64,000 bases of DNA from Septoria linicola (Eukaryota > Ascomycota > Dothideomycetes > Mycosphaerellales > Mycosphaerellaceae), in the NCBI GenBank assembly GCA_024114885.1, contig CP099419.1, positions 4,402,001-4,466,000 of the forward strand, given 5' to 3'. Numbering within the stretch: the stretch's first letter is position 1; the number at the start of each line of letters is the position of its first letter. The translations under genes and the position numbers were made by a program. Below, in pieces: positions 11,520 to 22,184 of the stretch. Below the pieces are notes generated by a model. It had not been told where the DNA came from, searched no databases, and saw only the letters and a list, made by a program, of their open reading frames with translations.

Positions 11520-13646
11520 ATGACTGCAATCATGGAGCTTTCTTCAGCAAGGCCATACGCCTACAAGTTTCGACCTGAGTCTACAGCCTTGATTATCATT
11601 GATATGCAACGAGACTTTGTCGACTACAATGGCTTTGGGCAAATCCAATGTGGCAACGACGAGGTCTTCAAGAAAGTACGAAACATCGTGCCCAAGACCA
11701 AGCAGGCGCTCGAAGCTGCAAGACAACTCGGCCTGCATGTCATCCACACACGAGAGGGCCACAAGCCAGACTTATCAGACCTTCCCCCTTCGAAGAAGTT
11801 GCGACAGATCTCGGCGCCCTCGGGGCACCACACGATGGGTATTGGTGATGAGGGGCCGATGGGCCGCCTCCTCGTGCGAGGGGAATATGGCCACGATATA
11901 ATCGACGAGCTCAAGCCGATTCCAGGCGAGCCTGTCATTGACAAACCAGGCAAAGGCTCAATGTGGGACACCAATCTTCATCGCACGTTACTGGCCCGTG
12001 GCATTACTAACCTGTTGTTCGCTGGCGTGACCACAGAATGCTGTGTGAACACTACGGCACGGGAATGTGCTGATCGAGGGTTTGAGACGTGCATCTTGGC
12101 AGACTGCACGGACGGCTTCGATGCAGGCTTCTATCGCAGCACACTCGACATGTTGTGCAGCTATGACGGTCTGTTCGGCTTTGTGGGTAGTTCTGTCGAG
12201 CTGCTGAAGTATGCTCCTCCACAAGCCCAGACGCCGCCAAGCACACCGCCTGGTTTCTCTGGAGACATTTCTATCGATGGTCTTAGAAAGCAGTACATCG
12301 CTGGCCAATTGCGACCAACCGATGTGGTCAAGGAGATCAACAAGCGCATCTCGGACTACCAGATCAAGGATCCGGCTGTTTGGGTCCACCTCCAAGATCC
12401 AGCGCAGCTTGCCAAAAATGCCCAGGCGCTCGAGGATCGTTTCGCTGGCAAGCCACTCCCCGAACTGTATGGTATACCATTTGCAGTGAAATGTAACATC
12501 GATGTGGCCAACATCAATACTACAGCAGTTTGCGAAGCATATACCTACATGCCGAAGGAGAGCGCAAAGGTGGTAGACGCTCTGCTTGAAGCAGGAGCAC
12601 TTTTCGTTGGCAAGACGAATCTCGATCAGCTTGCTACTGGTCTCTCTGGCTGCCGCTCTCCTTACGGCGCACCTCGTAGTGTGTTCAGCAATCGACACAT
12701 CTCGGGCGGATCATCGTCTGGCTCATCAGTGGCTGTCGGCGCTGGGCTCGTCTCATTTGCTTTGGGCACAGACACTGCCGGCTCTGGCAGAGTGCCCGCA
12801 GCATACAATGGCATCATAGGCCACAAGCCCACGAAAGGCACTCTTAGCGCCAAAGGTCTTGTACCCGCATGCAAGAGCCTTGACACAATCACTGTCCTTG
12901 CTCCCACGGTGAACGAGGCACGTAGAGTCTGGCTGGTCGCAGACCAGAGCACGGACGAAAACGATCCATTCGCAAAGCCGGCCAGCTCTCTCGCACTATG
13001 GCACGCAGATTTCCGCGGCGTCAAAGCTGGCGGTTTCACTTTCGGCATACCTCCGGATGCGGCACTTCAGCACTGCATTCCAATCTACCAAAAACTCTTC
13101 ACGCAATCTGTAGAAAGACTAAAACGAGCCGGCGGCACACCCCTAGAAATCGATTGGAAGCCCTTCGAAGGCGGAAGCAATCTTCTCTACGATGCCTCCC
13201 TCGTCCAAGAACGCATAGCATGCATCGGGCCGGAGTTCATCGAAGAGAACATCAAGTCCCTCCATCCTGCGACGCAAGCACTACTCGCTGCGGCAATGCG
13301 AAAAGAAGTCAAGCCGTGGGAGGTTTTTCGAGATCTACACCTCCAAGCGCAATATACACGAGAAGCAGCAGATATCTTCAAGAAGATAGACGTTCTGCTG
13401 GTGCCGACCACGACGTGTCATCCAACTGTCGCGGAAATGGAAGCAGATCCTTTGGCGCTGAATGCCAAGTTGGGGTATTTTACGCATTTTGCGAATGTGC
13501 TTGATCTGTGCGGGATCGCTGTGCCTGCGGCAGAGTATCAGGATGATACCGGCACGACGTTGCCTTTTGGGGTAACGCTGCTTGGGGCATCTGGGAGAGA
13601 TGGACGAGTTTATGATATTGCAAGGGAATTTGAACGGACCAAGTGA
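11520..13646 (+). CDS. Bifunctional isochorismatase-like / AtzF-type amidase (probable biuret-allophanate hydrolase)
   Basis: One intronless frame of 708 residues holds two enzymes. Residues ~20-230 are an isochorismatase-like cysteine hydrolase with the expected Asp28 (IIIDMQRDF), Lys142 (DKPGKGSMW) and Cys175 (GVTTECCVN). Residues ~250-708 are an amidase-signature enzyme with Lys324, Ser398 region (GGSSSGSS) and nucleophile Ser422 in GTDTAGSGRVPA, a form typical of allophanate hydrolases (AtzF/Dur1,2). Cysteine hydrolases of this type include biuret amidohydrolase, which produces allophanate, so the fusion could turn biuret into ammonia and CO2; ureidoacrylate-type substrates are an alternative. 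The second AtzF C-terminal domain is absent. The usual VKDNID reads VKCNID here. Neighbours (NCS1 permease, dioxygenase) suit N-heterocycle use. Domain calls are firm; substrate is inferred. Confidence 0.82.
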   Translation: MTAIMELSSARPYAYKFRPESTALIIIDMQRDFVDYNGFGQIQCGNDEVFKKVRNIVPKTKQALEAARQLGLHVIHTREGHKPDLSDLPPSKKLRQISAPSGHHTMGIGDEGPMGRLLVRGEYGHDIIDELKPIPGEPVIDKPGKGSMWDTNLHRTLLARGITNLLFAGVTTECCVNTTARECADRGFETCILADCTDGFDAGFYRSTLDMLCSYDGLFGFVGSSVELLKYAPPQAQTPPSTPPGFSGDISIDGLRKQYIAGQLRPTDVVKEINKRISDYQIKDPAVWVHLQDPAQLAKNAQALEDRFAGKPLPELYGIPFAVKCNIDVANINTTAVCEAYTYMPKESAKVVDALLEAGALFVGKTNLDQLATGLSGCRSPYGAPRSVFSNRHISGGSSSGSSVAVGAGLVSFALGTDTAGSGRVPAAYNGIIGHKPTKGTLSAKGLVPACKSLDTITVLAPTVNEARRVWLVADQSTDENDPFAKPASSLALWHADFRGVKAGGFTFGIPPDAALQHCIPIYQKLFTQSVERLKRAGGTPLEIDWKPFEGGSNLLYDASLVQERIACIGPEFIEENIKSLHPATQALLAAAMRKEVKPWEVFRDLHLQAQYTREAADIFKKIDVLLVPTTTCHPTVAEMEADPLALNAKLGYFTHFANVLDLCGIAVPAAEYQDDTGTTLPFGVTLLGASGRDGRVYDIAREFERTK

Positions 13647-13741
13647 TGCGTAGGATAGTCAGGAAAGTATCAATGTGTTGCTTGATGCTGTTCTCTTCAT
13701 TCTATATCTCGTGAGCGCGTGGAGCACCGGAAGGCTGTCAG

Positions 13742-16578
13742 ATGTCAGATGTGCTGGAAGTACGTGCCAAGAGTTCACGCGTGTGTTTGGCGACGCGTCG
13801 AGCTTCCCATCTCAATGTATCAAGATACACGATGCACGCTATGAACTCGTCCAGTCCTGCTCGAGAGCCCACTTCTGATGAATTAGCTGAGATATACGCC
13901 TCCCAAGGAGAATTGCACAGCTCCGCAACGCTCCCAACAGATGTCGAAGATGCAGATGCACTAGACGCATTGAACGCCACGAAACGCGTGCAGCCGGGTG
14001 AAGTCATAAATCATCGCAATCGGAAAACCAACGAAATCTTCCACAGCGAACCCCGAGAACCACACACGTCCAGCCCGGTGCAAATGGCCAACGTGACTTC
14101 CTCTCCATCAACTACACCGTCCCCGCAGAAGAGGAAGCGCAAGCTCGACCAGCTCGACTTTGGCAAAAGCAGCCTGGGCGCGTCGCGTCCCGCCAAAGCA
14201 CAGAAGTTCTTCTACGGCATTGACATACACCGCTTACTGGCAGACGCCGAAGCAGAAGACAGCATACCGAAACCTGCACGAACTACAGCCCTACCTACTC
14301 CGCCTGCCGAGCTCGCGACATCCAAGACCAAAAAGGGAACGCTGTTATGGACCGAGAAGTACCGCGCGAAGAAGTATGCAGATCTGATCGGCGACGAGCG
14401 TACACACCGCAACGTCATGCACTGGCTGAAACGATGGGATCAAATCGTCTTTCCAGGTTCATATCGTCCCAAGACGAAGAAAAAGTTTGGCGATACAGAG
14501 AATGAATTTGTGGAAAGACCGCATCGCAAGATCTTGATGCTCACGGGGCCACCAGGACTGGGCAAGACGACTTTGGCGCATGTATGTGCGAAGCAGGCGG
14601 GCTATGAGGTCCAGGAGATCAATGCGAGTGATGAGAGGAGTAGCAATGTGGTCAAGGGACGGATACGAGATATGGTGGGGACGGAGAATGTGAAGAATGT
14701 GGAGGACAAGAAGACAGCAGATGGATTGGCGCGAAAAGCGGCGAAGCCAGTCTGCGTCATTGTCGATGAGGTGGATGGAGTGGTTGGAGGGAGTGGGAGT
14801 GGTGGAGAAGGCGGATTTGTTAAGGCATTGATTGATTTGATTCTGCTCGATCAGAAAAATACCAGTGCTCTCGGGACACTGTCACAAGCTCCTACGAGGA
14901 AGAAGAAAGGCGACAAGTTTCGGTTGCTCAGACCTCTGATCCTCGTTTGCAACGACGTCTATCATCCTTCACTGAGACCACTGCGGCAGAGCAACTTGGC
15001 GGAAGTCATACATGTGAGGAAAGCACCGGTCCAGAGCGTGACCACAAGACTGCAGACAGTGTTTGAGAAGGAAGGCATTCCATGCGACGGAGACGGCGTG
15101 CGAAGATTGTGCGAAGCAGCATGGGGTGTAAGCAATCGCAAAGAAGACAAGAACGGAAATGGTGCAGGAGAAGGCGACATGCGTGGCATCATGGTTGTCG
15201 GCGAATGGGTGGCTGGCAAGCTACGAGCTACTGGCGACAGTAACACGCGGCTGACTCGCAAATGGGTGGAAGACAACATCCTGCGAGATCTTACTCATGG
15301 TGGAGGCGGAGCTCGAGGGATGGGAAGAGGTAGTCCCAAGGACATAGTGGATCGCGTGTTCAAGGAGGGCGCCGGCTTCCCCAGACAAGCCGCTCTGGCA
15401 ACGCCACTACAGCATGCTGGCAGCGATGGTGTAAAAGGTGTCGCTGAAGGCCTTCGAAGGACAGCAACAGAACGCCTGCGTGAGCTGATCGACACCCATG
15501 GCGACACTGATCGAATCATGACCGACTGCTTCTCGTCTTACCCTGAACACCAGTTCCAGGATGACACATATCTGTCGAAACCCGACGCAGCGTACGAATG
15601 GCTTAATTTTCACGACCGCCTGAGCGGCGCCGTCTTCAGCAGTAACGAGTGGGAATTGGCGCCATACTTGAGCACGTCGGTCCTCGGCTTCCACCATCTC
15701 TTCGCCTCAGCCACAACACGCCAGTATTTTGAGAAGGACGCAAGGAAAGACAACGACGACGCAGACGCCGAGCCACCTCATCCTTTCTCCGGCCCACAAG
15801 CATCATGGGCAGCCCACGAAGCCACAAAACAAAACGAGTCCTACATTGACGCCCTCCAATCATCCCTCGCTCCACCCCTAAAACGACTCTTCAGCAGCCC
15901 AGCGGACATCGCAACCGACCTCCAACCCTACCTCCTCCGCATGCTCACCCCCAATATCAACCCCATCATCGTCGGCGGCAGCGGCAAAGACAAATCCACC
16001 GCCTCCGTCCGCAAAGCCTCCGAACAAACCCTCGTCCGCCGCGCCGTCAACGCCATGGGCGCATCCGGAGTCCGCTTCGACCGCGTCCGCCTCGACGATA
16101 GCGGCAGCTCCTCAAATCAGAACTTTGGTAATACTCAATGGATCTACCGCATCGAACCCCCCTCAACACCCTCTGCACCTTCTCCACCGGCGGCCCCAAC
16201 TTCGGCTCCGCAGGCTCCAAGACCCGCTACGCCGTCCGCCAAGTCATCGACCAAGAATGGAAAAAAGAAGAAGCCCGTCTCAATGAAGAACAGCGTCTTG
16301 CTCGCTTCGGGTTGACGAATGCTTCTTACGTGGATAAAAGCACCGGCCAAGTCAAGCGGAAAACGATTGAGAATGTTGATAGTGAGGGAAAGAAAATCGT
16401 CAGGGATTTCTTTGGACGAGTGGTTGTTGTGCCGGTGGGGGAGACGGCTGCGCAGAAGAATAAGCGGGAGGGGAAGGCGAAGAGGAGGGATTTGGGGGCG
16501 TTTGTCAAGTTTCAGGATGGGTATTCGAATGCGGTGAGGAAGCCGATTAGTTTGGTGGAGTTTATGAGGGATTTGTAG
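13742..16578 (+). CDS. CTF18: CTF18-type RFC-like clamp loader subunit, with apparent frameshift
   Basis: The N-terminal ~840 codons run in one frame; the C-terminus continues in the -1 frame. The AAA+ core shows Walker A GPPGLGKTT near residue 268, Walker B VIVDEVDG near 340, and the RFC-box-like LWTEKYRAKKYADLIGDE before them. The family replaces Rfc1 in the alternative clamp loader with Ctf8 and Dcc1, loading PCNA and supporting sister-chromatid cohesion in the nucleus. Family-like sequence passes from IYRIEPP in frame one to LNTLCTFSTGG in frame two at a run of six C (16157-16162); one more C would restore it. The C-terminal block ending in ISLVEFMRDL is family-like. The start could also be an inner Met near 13832-13841. 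Confidence 0.8.
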
Positions 16579-16771
16579 AGGAGATGAGAGGTAGATGTGT
16601 GGAGGGTGGGGAAAAGTAGTAGCAGTGAAGGGATGTGTGCATATTTGATGATGATTATGATTGATTTGATTGGTCGTTTGTACAGCTATGCATGTGAACG
16701 CGCAGTGCCTGGTCCATTTTCGCGATTCGCTTCTGCTTGCATCTGCTACCGCTGTCTTGCGTGACATGCCC

Positions 16772-16772
16772 C

Positions 16773-16819
<47 letters not shown>
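16772..16819. repeat. (CAA)16 microsatellite
   Basis: Sixteen perfect CAA units between the CTF18 and MAK16 genes, in the shared 3' intergenic space (16579-17117). Frames through it give poly-Gln, poly-Asn or (minus strand) poly-Leu/Cys, none with other coding support. The rest of that gap shows nothing else. Confidence 0.95.
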
Positions 16820-17117
16820 GGTCCTTCGCCCCATTGCATGCTCTGCAGCGGCCAAGGAAGCTGTTTCCCTCCGTAGACTATGCATCCGTTCCAGATGTTG
16901 GATGCTTGCCACATCTATGGCCGACTGGCTGGCCGTTGTGCTGAGCTGGCGACTATACTCTCCATTTGTGGCTGCGCGGCACAACAGAGATGGCATTTGC
17001 AACTCATGCTCACCATTGAGAGCCTTCTGAATGCCGTGCTTTCTCCGTCCCAGAGGGGGATGCTCCAGCACAGGCAGAGAATCTTGATGTCGATATGTCG
17101 GACAGACAAAATCACCC

Positions 17118-18161
17118 TCACTTGGCCAGCTCCATTTGCTGCGGCGCAGGAACATACTCGTACTCGATGTTCTGTTTCGGTCCCTTGGAGCCCTTTTTCC
17201 GCTTCTCGGGTTTCGCAGGAGGCGCAGAAGGTCGTTTCCTCTTGAGCGATTCGAGTTTCTTCTTCAGTGCCGCTGTGTCATCACCGTCTTCCTCATCAGC
17301 TTCACTGTCGTCCTCATCGCTCTCAGCACCTCCCTCCTCGTCCGCACTCTGCCCACCTAACCAATCATCAAAGTCCTCCATATCATCCTCATCATCCGAC
17401 TCATCAATATCGCTCACGAACTCCACATCCCTCTCTCCGCCTTCCCTCTCATACTCCAACTCCTCCTCATCTTCCTCTTCCTCCTCAATCCCATCATCCA
17501 AGTCCTCATCCACAACGCCCTCCTGCGTCCTCTCCAACCCCCTCATCACCTTCCTCCATACTGACTCCTCCACATTCAACGGCCGATCGCCATACGCCCC
17601 ACTCCTCAACCTCTCGACCAACTCCCTCTCAATCGCCCTCTCAATCTTCGCCGCAGCTTCGGCTTTTCTCTCTCGCGTCTCCTCCCTCCTGCGCACTTTC
17701 GGCGCGAGCTTCGCGACCGTTGTCTCGCCTAATCTTTCCTCCTCCTTCGCCAATCGCTGCGCTCTCACTCTTACTTGCGTCAACCTCGTCAAGCGTTGTT
17801 TACATTTATGCACCAAGAACTTCGGCCAGTAAATTAATCTCTCATCGACCTGCTCCAACGCCTTGGTATAATTGCTACTCAATCTGATCTTCTCCCACCA
17901 TTTCGAGGGTAAATGCGCGCGCTCGACGGTTTTCATGTACAAGTACAGTCTCCCATTCGCGGGATCTGCGCGAATCGTGGCATAGCGTGAGTTGGCAAGA
18001 GGGCAGGATTGGCGGTTACAGAGTCCTGTTACGTTGTGCTCGTCGCGGCAAAAGGTCTGTTTGGTGGATTTTTGGGTTTTGCCCGTGTTGCCTGGGAGGA
18101 CGAGGCGTTTGGAGCAGAAGTCGTGGCCGATGATGGACCAGACGAGTTCGTCTGAGGCCAT
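17118..18161 (-). CDS. MAK16: MAK16 ribosome biogenesis protein
   Basis: A single exon of 347 residues. The N-terminal domain matches the MAK16 family: ELVWSIIGHDFCS, FCRDEHNVTGLCNRQSCPLANSRYAT in pieces, LYLYMKTVERAH, LPSKWWEKIRLSSNYTKALE and YWPKFLVHKCKQR. Conserved Cys residues (CS, CR, CN, CP) probably bind metal. The C-terminus is a long acidic stretch followed by a Lys/Arg-rich tail (LKRKRPSAPPAKPEKRKK), as expected of a nucleolar protein. Mak16 works in maturation of the 60S ribosomal subunit. Between FCS and FCR there are about ten more residues than I recall in yeast (LPGNTGKTQKSTKQ). I chose the start MASDELVW over an upstream in-frame Met at 18338 because the family begins there. 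Confidence 0.93.
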   Translation of the reverse strand: MASDELVWSIIGHDFCSKRLVLPGNTGKTQKSTKQTFCRDEHNVTGLCNRQSCPLANSRYATIRADPANGRLYLYMKTVERAHLPSKWWEKIRLSSNYTKALEQVDERLIYWPKFLVHKCKQRLTRLTQVRVRAQRLAKEEERLGETTVAKLAPKVRRREETRERKAEAAAKIERAIERELVERLRSGAYGDRPLNVEESVWRKVMRGLERTQEGVVDEDLDDGIEEEEEDEEELEYEREGGERDVEFVSDIDESDDEDDMEDFDDWLGGQSADEEGGAESDEDDSEADEEDGDDTAALKKKLESLKRKRPSAPPAKPEKRKKGSKGPKQNIEYEYVPAPQQMELAK

Positions 18162-18697
18162 CTTTGAGGTGTTGTAGTGTTGTGGTGAGGAAGTGCAGTG
18201 AAGTGAGGTTATGGCTTTTGGTGTATGGTGCTGGGACTTGGAAAAAAATGTTGTTCGTGCAAGGGTCCAACAGTCAGCAAGAACGGCCCGAGCTCCGATT
18301 GGGGAAGGAGCACTTCCACGACTCTTACAACACAACACACTCTGCTCGCGTTCAAGAAAATGAAAGACACGGTCATATGGAGTATGGTCAGTATGGTGCG
18401 ATCGCGCAAGTCAAAGAGCATCAGTCAAAAGAATGAAGAAATTGCATTGGCGAGTCCCTGGATATCACGCATCTGTCAAAAATCAAGTATCAAGCCTCAA
18501 CGCCTACAAGCATTTTCCTCCCTTCGGGTCATAATTGGTCATTCAAGTTTCAAGACTCTGTTCGCTCGTGAGCGATTGTAGCCAACACTACCCCCGCAGC
18601 ATATCATCAGTCGATGTCCAAGAGCTGTCGTTTCTTCACATCCTCTGTACGTCGCCCTCGCAAGCAGAATGGCCACGCAGTCAAGTTCCTTCTACAT
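18162..18697. other. Intergenic
   Basis: 536 bases between the MAK16 start and the 3' end of the next gene. No gene, repeat or RNA was recognised. Confidence 0.4.
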
Positions 18698-19915
18698 CTA
18701 TGACACCACACGATGCTGTGCTGCCTCGTAGAGTGCGCCGATAGCTCCAATGCCCGATCCGATCAAGAGAGCGTTTGATCCACCAAGAACAGCATGCTCG
18801 ATGCGATCGATCGTTTCTGGAGCAATGACGCCGAACGTGACACCCTTTTTGAACACGATATAGGTGAGCAGTGCCTTCACGATGTTGTACGTGAGAGGAT
18901 CCGCCCTGTACCTTGGTACCGCGACGCGCATGTTATTACGCTTGACGTCGCGGATCGTCAAGTTGTAAAAGTATGCGAACAGCAGCGGCACGAATATTGA
19001 GACAGTAGACCATGTAAGGATGGTAGACCAGTAAACTCCAGTGAGCAGGATGAACAAATTCGGCACAGAGACGGCATGCGCGGGAGTGATTGGAGTCGCT
19101 GGGATGTCAAAGGCGTATTGCCATGGGAAGACCTCTCGTTGCACAGCGATGCCTTCCAGAATGAGTACCGTAACATGAATTCCAGCGATGCTGGACAGAG
19201 TTTCGCGCACATTCGAGATTGATTCGTCGACGCCGGACTTGTTGTAGAGGTCTTTGATGCTAGTCGTGACGTTGTGAGAAGCTTCCTCAGCCAGCTCGGC
19301 CACAGCGGATGGTGATGGCGGGCCTGGAAGCTGCGATTGTCTCCGAGAGCCACCACGTAGCGCTGGCGTGCGAGGGTTCAGCTGTCCAGATGGCGAGAGA
19401 GCGGAAGTGATGGGTGACAGTGCATTGCTGGCCGAAGCAATGACAGCTTGAACGGGTGAAGAGATGCCACCTTCGTCGTCCCTGCACGAAGTCAGCATGT
19501 ATGCTCTACGCACATGGACAATGCCCGTGCACTTACTCAGATTCCTGCTTGACCTGTGTCGCGCGTCGACCTCTGCTTTTGACGACGCTCTTAACTTCTT
19601 CTACAACATCGTCGACACTATCGGGAAGCAGATCTGATGCACTGGCACGCGAAGGTCTGCCAGGAGTGGAACGAGTGCCAAAGTAGCCCGAAAATGCAGG
19701 TTCGCGCGCGAGACGCGTCGAGTTGGTCTGCAGGTAGTCATTCAAGTTCTCTACGATATCGTCCTTGCGAGTGTCTTCGTGTCTGTACGCCTATCAGTGA
19801 CTGTATAGTGTTCGCGATCACGCGCACACGGTAGATCATACTGCTTCAGGCCAGCCTGTTCAGAGAGTTCGAGCAGTTGAGCTTTACGCTGCCGTTGGAG
19901 CCACGAGTGCGACAT
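18698..19915 (-). CDS. Conserved fungal membrane protein with N-terminal HeH/SAP-like motif
   Basis: Three exons (19915-19830, 19782-19537, 19481-18698) join in frame to 371 residues. The N-terminus (SHSWLQRQRKAQLLELSEQ ... RKDDIVENLNDYLQTN) resembles a small helix-extension-helix or SAP-like fold. A Ser/Pro-rich linker follows. The C-terminal half has three or four hydrophobic segments: near VTVLILEG, SVPNLFILLTGVYW-TILTW, IFVPLLFAYFYNL, and a last one at LLIGSGIGAIGALYEAA. That layout recalls inner nuclear membrane or ER proteins. I recognise it as a conserved ascomycete protein but not by a name, and its function is unknown to me. Intron 1 splits the N-terminal motif and both introns restore phase exactly. 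Confidence 0.75.
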
Positions 19916-20573
19916 GGTGGGCGGGGAGATGAACCCTGGTCAAAGTGGTATCGATGCAGTCGCGTAAGTTATGCGATCACGATGCGCCTATTTGCAGATG
20001 CAGCAGAGGTATGTGTGGTATGTTTGTCGCGTCGTGATAGAGATGGCGTGTGCGGTGGTGTTGGTCGCGATAGTCAACACTGAATCCAAACAAAGCAGCG
20101 GCAGGAACCGAGGACATATCTTGGCAGTCGCGATGGGCTGAATGCGGCAAAAATGAGGCCATATCACATTCGGGTGTATTGTCACTTGCTGTGCTGCTCC
20201 AGATCAGAGTTTGCAGGTTCATGTAGATGATATCACGACTTAAGAAGTGTGTTCTGGCATTGGAAAGAGAGAAGAGACTAACTTAGAAGCCTCAAAGTCC
20301 GTCTCGCGACTGACGTAACCAACAAAGTCCGTGACGGAGGTCCGATAATTCTCGCCCGACTGCCGTCGAGTGTTCAGAAGTCAGAAGAGAAGTGCCATAC
20401 ACCACACTCTTCTTATAACACCACACTCCCATCGCATGTGCTGTCCAGACACAAAGTCAATCTGCAGATAGCCAGTGGACTTTTGACAGAACTTGCCCAG
20501 GACAGACCGAACAAGGACAAACCGGTGACTCCCCTTTCATGCTGGCATCTGGTGCGCCTCGCTCTCTTCGCTC

Positions 20574-21848
20574 ATGGTCCTAGCCCGTGTGGCTTCCTAC
20601 TTCTCCCAAACTGCAGAGACGCAGCCCGATGCGCCTCTAAACTACGTCGATCATGGCTTTGACGATACAAGACGGGCGACAGAAATGTCATCCTCGGATA
20701 CCCAGACCCGCCCTCAGACAAGGGCGATAGACGTGGACCATGAGGATTATCGCCCACCTTATGCGCACGCAATGCTGGCAGGAGGTCTGGGAGGATGTCT
20801 GGGAGATATGTTGATGCACAGCTTGGACACGGTGAAGACGCGGCAACAGGGCGATCCGCACATGCCGCCCAAATATACCAGCATGGGGAACACGTATTGG
20901 ACGATACTGAAGCAGGAAGGCGTGGGAAGAGGACTCTATGGTGGTGTCACTCCAGCTTTTGTAGGTTCATTCGTCGGGACCGTCATCTTCTTCGGATGCT
21001 ACGAACAGAGCAAGAGAGCCATGATCGACTATGGCATCAACCCGAGTGTGGCCTACTTCGCAAGTGGCTGGTGCGCGGATCTAGCAGCCAGTCCTCTCTA
21101 CGTGCCGACTGAAGTGCTGAAGACACGGCTACAGCTACAAGGAAAGCACAATAACCCCTACTTCACATCTGGATACAACTATCGAAGCACGATGCATGCT
21201 TTCAAAACGATATACCGTATGGAAGGCTGGAGAGAACTGTTCTCCGGCTACAAAGCAACACTTTTACGTGATCTGCCTTTCTCCGCCCTGCAATTCACCT
21301 TCTACGAGCAAGAGCAGAGGATTGCAAAGAACTGGGTAGGGTCTGGCAAGGAGATTGGCTTGCCGTTGGAGATTCTCACTGGTGCCACTGCTGGAGGCAT
21401 GGCCGGTGTGCTCACATGTCCGATGGATGTGGTCAAGACACGGATTCAAACAGAACTCGACCCGGAGGTCGTTGCGAGAGCACGAGCAAAAGGCGCTGAA
21501 ATGGCAGCGATGACAGCGACATCCGTTCCACCAACATCTCCTTCACAGACTAAGCACAGACCGACTACGACCTCATCTGCCCCAACGCAGCGCAGGTCGA
21601 TCTCGACCTCTGGTCCAGGCACAGCATTGAAACACCACGGATTGGTACCTTTGAACACAGAGTCTGTGTACGAGGCACTAAAGACTATCTACAGAACTGA
21701 AGGTCTGGGTGGCTGGTTTCGTGGAGTTGGACCCAGAGGCGTCTGGACGAGTATTCAGAGCGGAACCATGCTGGTAGTGTATCAGAAGCTTCTGAGGTAT
21801 TTCGATCAGAATCCTTTGGTAAAAATGGATCCCGAGGACGCGCTGTGA
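20574..21848 (+). CDS. Mitochondrial carrier, Mme1/YMR166C-like
   Basis: A single exon of 424 residues with three mitochondrial-carrier repeats: LDTVKTRQQ in repeat 1, VPTEVLKTRLQLQG in repeat 2 and CPMDVVKTRIQTE in repeat 3, each followed by a EG-x-x-x-L/F-x-G type turn (RGLYGG, RELFSGYKATLLRDLPFSA, GWFRGVGPRG). Blocks such as GCLGDMLMHSLDTVKTRQQG and KTRLQLQGKHNNPYFTSGYN resemble yeast YMR166C (MME1), a carrier of the inner mitochondrial membrane linked to magnesium export. A Ser/Thr/Pro-rich insert of about 75 residues sits in the third repeat. The start could be the first Met or the Met at 20684 (MSSSDTQ). The carrier family is sure; the substrate is only suggested. Confidence 0.88.
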   Translation: MVLARVASYFSQTAETQPDAPLNYVDHGFDDTRRATEMSSSDTQTRPQTRAIDVDHEDYRPPYAHAMLAGGLGGCLGDMLMHSLDTVKTRQQGDPHMPPKYTSMGNTYWTILKQEGVGRGLYGGVTPAFVGSFVGTVIFFGCYEQSKRAMIDYGINPSVAYFASGWCADLAASPLYVPTEVLKTRLQLQGKHNNPYFTSGYNYRSTMHAFKTIYRMEGWRELFSGYKATLLRDLPFSALQFTFYEQEQRIAKNWVGSGKEIGLPLEILTGATAGGMAGVLTCPMDVVKTRIQTELDPEVVARARAKGAEMAAMTATSVPPTSPSQTKHRPTTTSSAPTQRRSISTSGPGTALKHHGLVPLNTESVYEALKTIYRTEGLGGWFRGVGPRGVWTSIQSGTMLVVYQKLLRYFDQNPLVKMDPEDAL

Positions 21849-22184
21849 AGGAGTCGGCTGAACAGCGAATAATGTACGACCAGATGCATGGAAGGCGTTG
21901 AAAGATGGAATTCGAGCGGGACAGCTCCCGCCATGTGTACACATAGAGCTTACTCAGCACTACAGCATTGAATGCCACTTTTCTTGATGTTCAGTCGCTC
22001 TCCAGAGTGATCAAAGTCGAGACGCGAAAACTTTCCGTGCCCCGACGCTTGCGAGGCAGCAGATGGGGTTGCCTGCCATGCTATGAAGCACTTGCCACTC
22101 ACAGGCTCGGCAAAGAGAACATCAAAAATCCTGTCTAGTCATTCCATCAGCACCTTCCTGTTCACTTTGGGCTGCACCGCCCTT

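Noticed and set aside
16655..17155. Frames with poly-Gln, poly-Asn, poly-Leu or poly-Cys
   Set aside because: They come only from the (CAA)16 microsatellite and lack other coding signs.
17095..17832. Plus-strand Ser-rich frame of 245 codons
   Set aside because: The Ser runs are the reverse complement of the acidic Glu/Asp stretch of MAK16.
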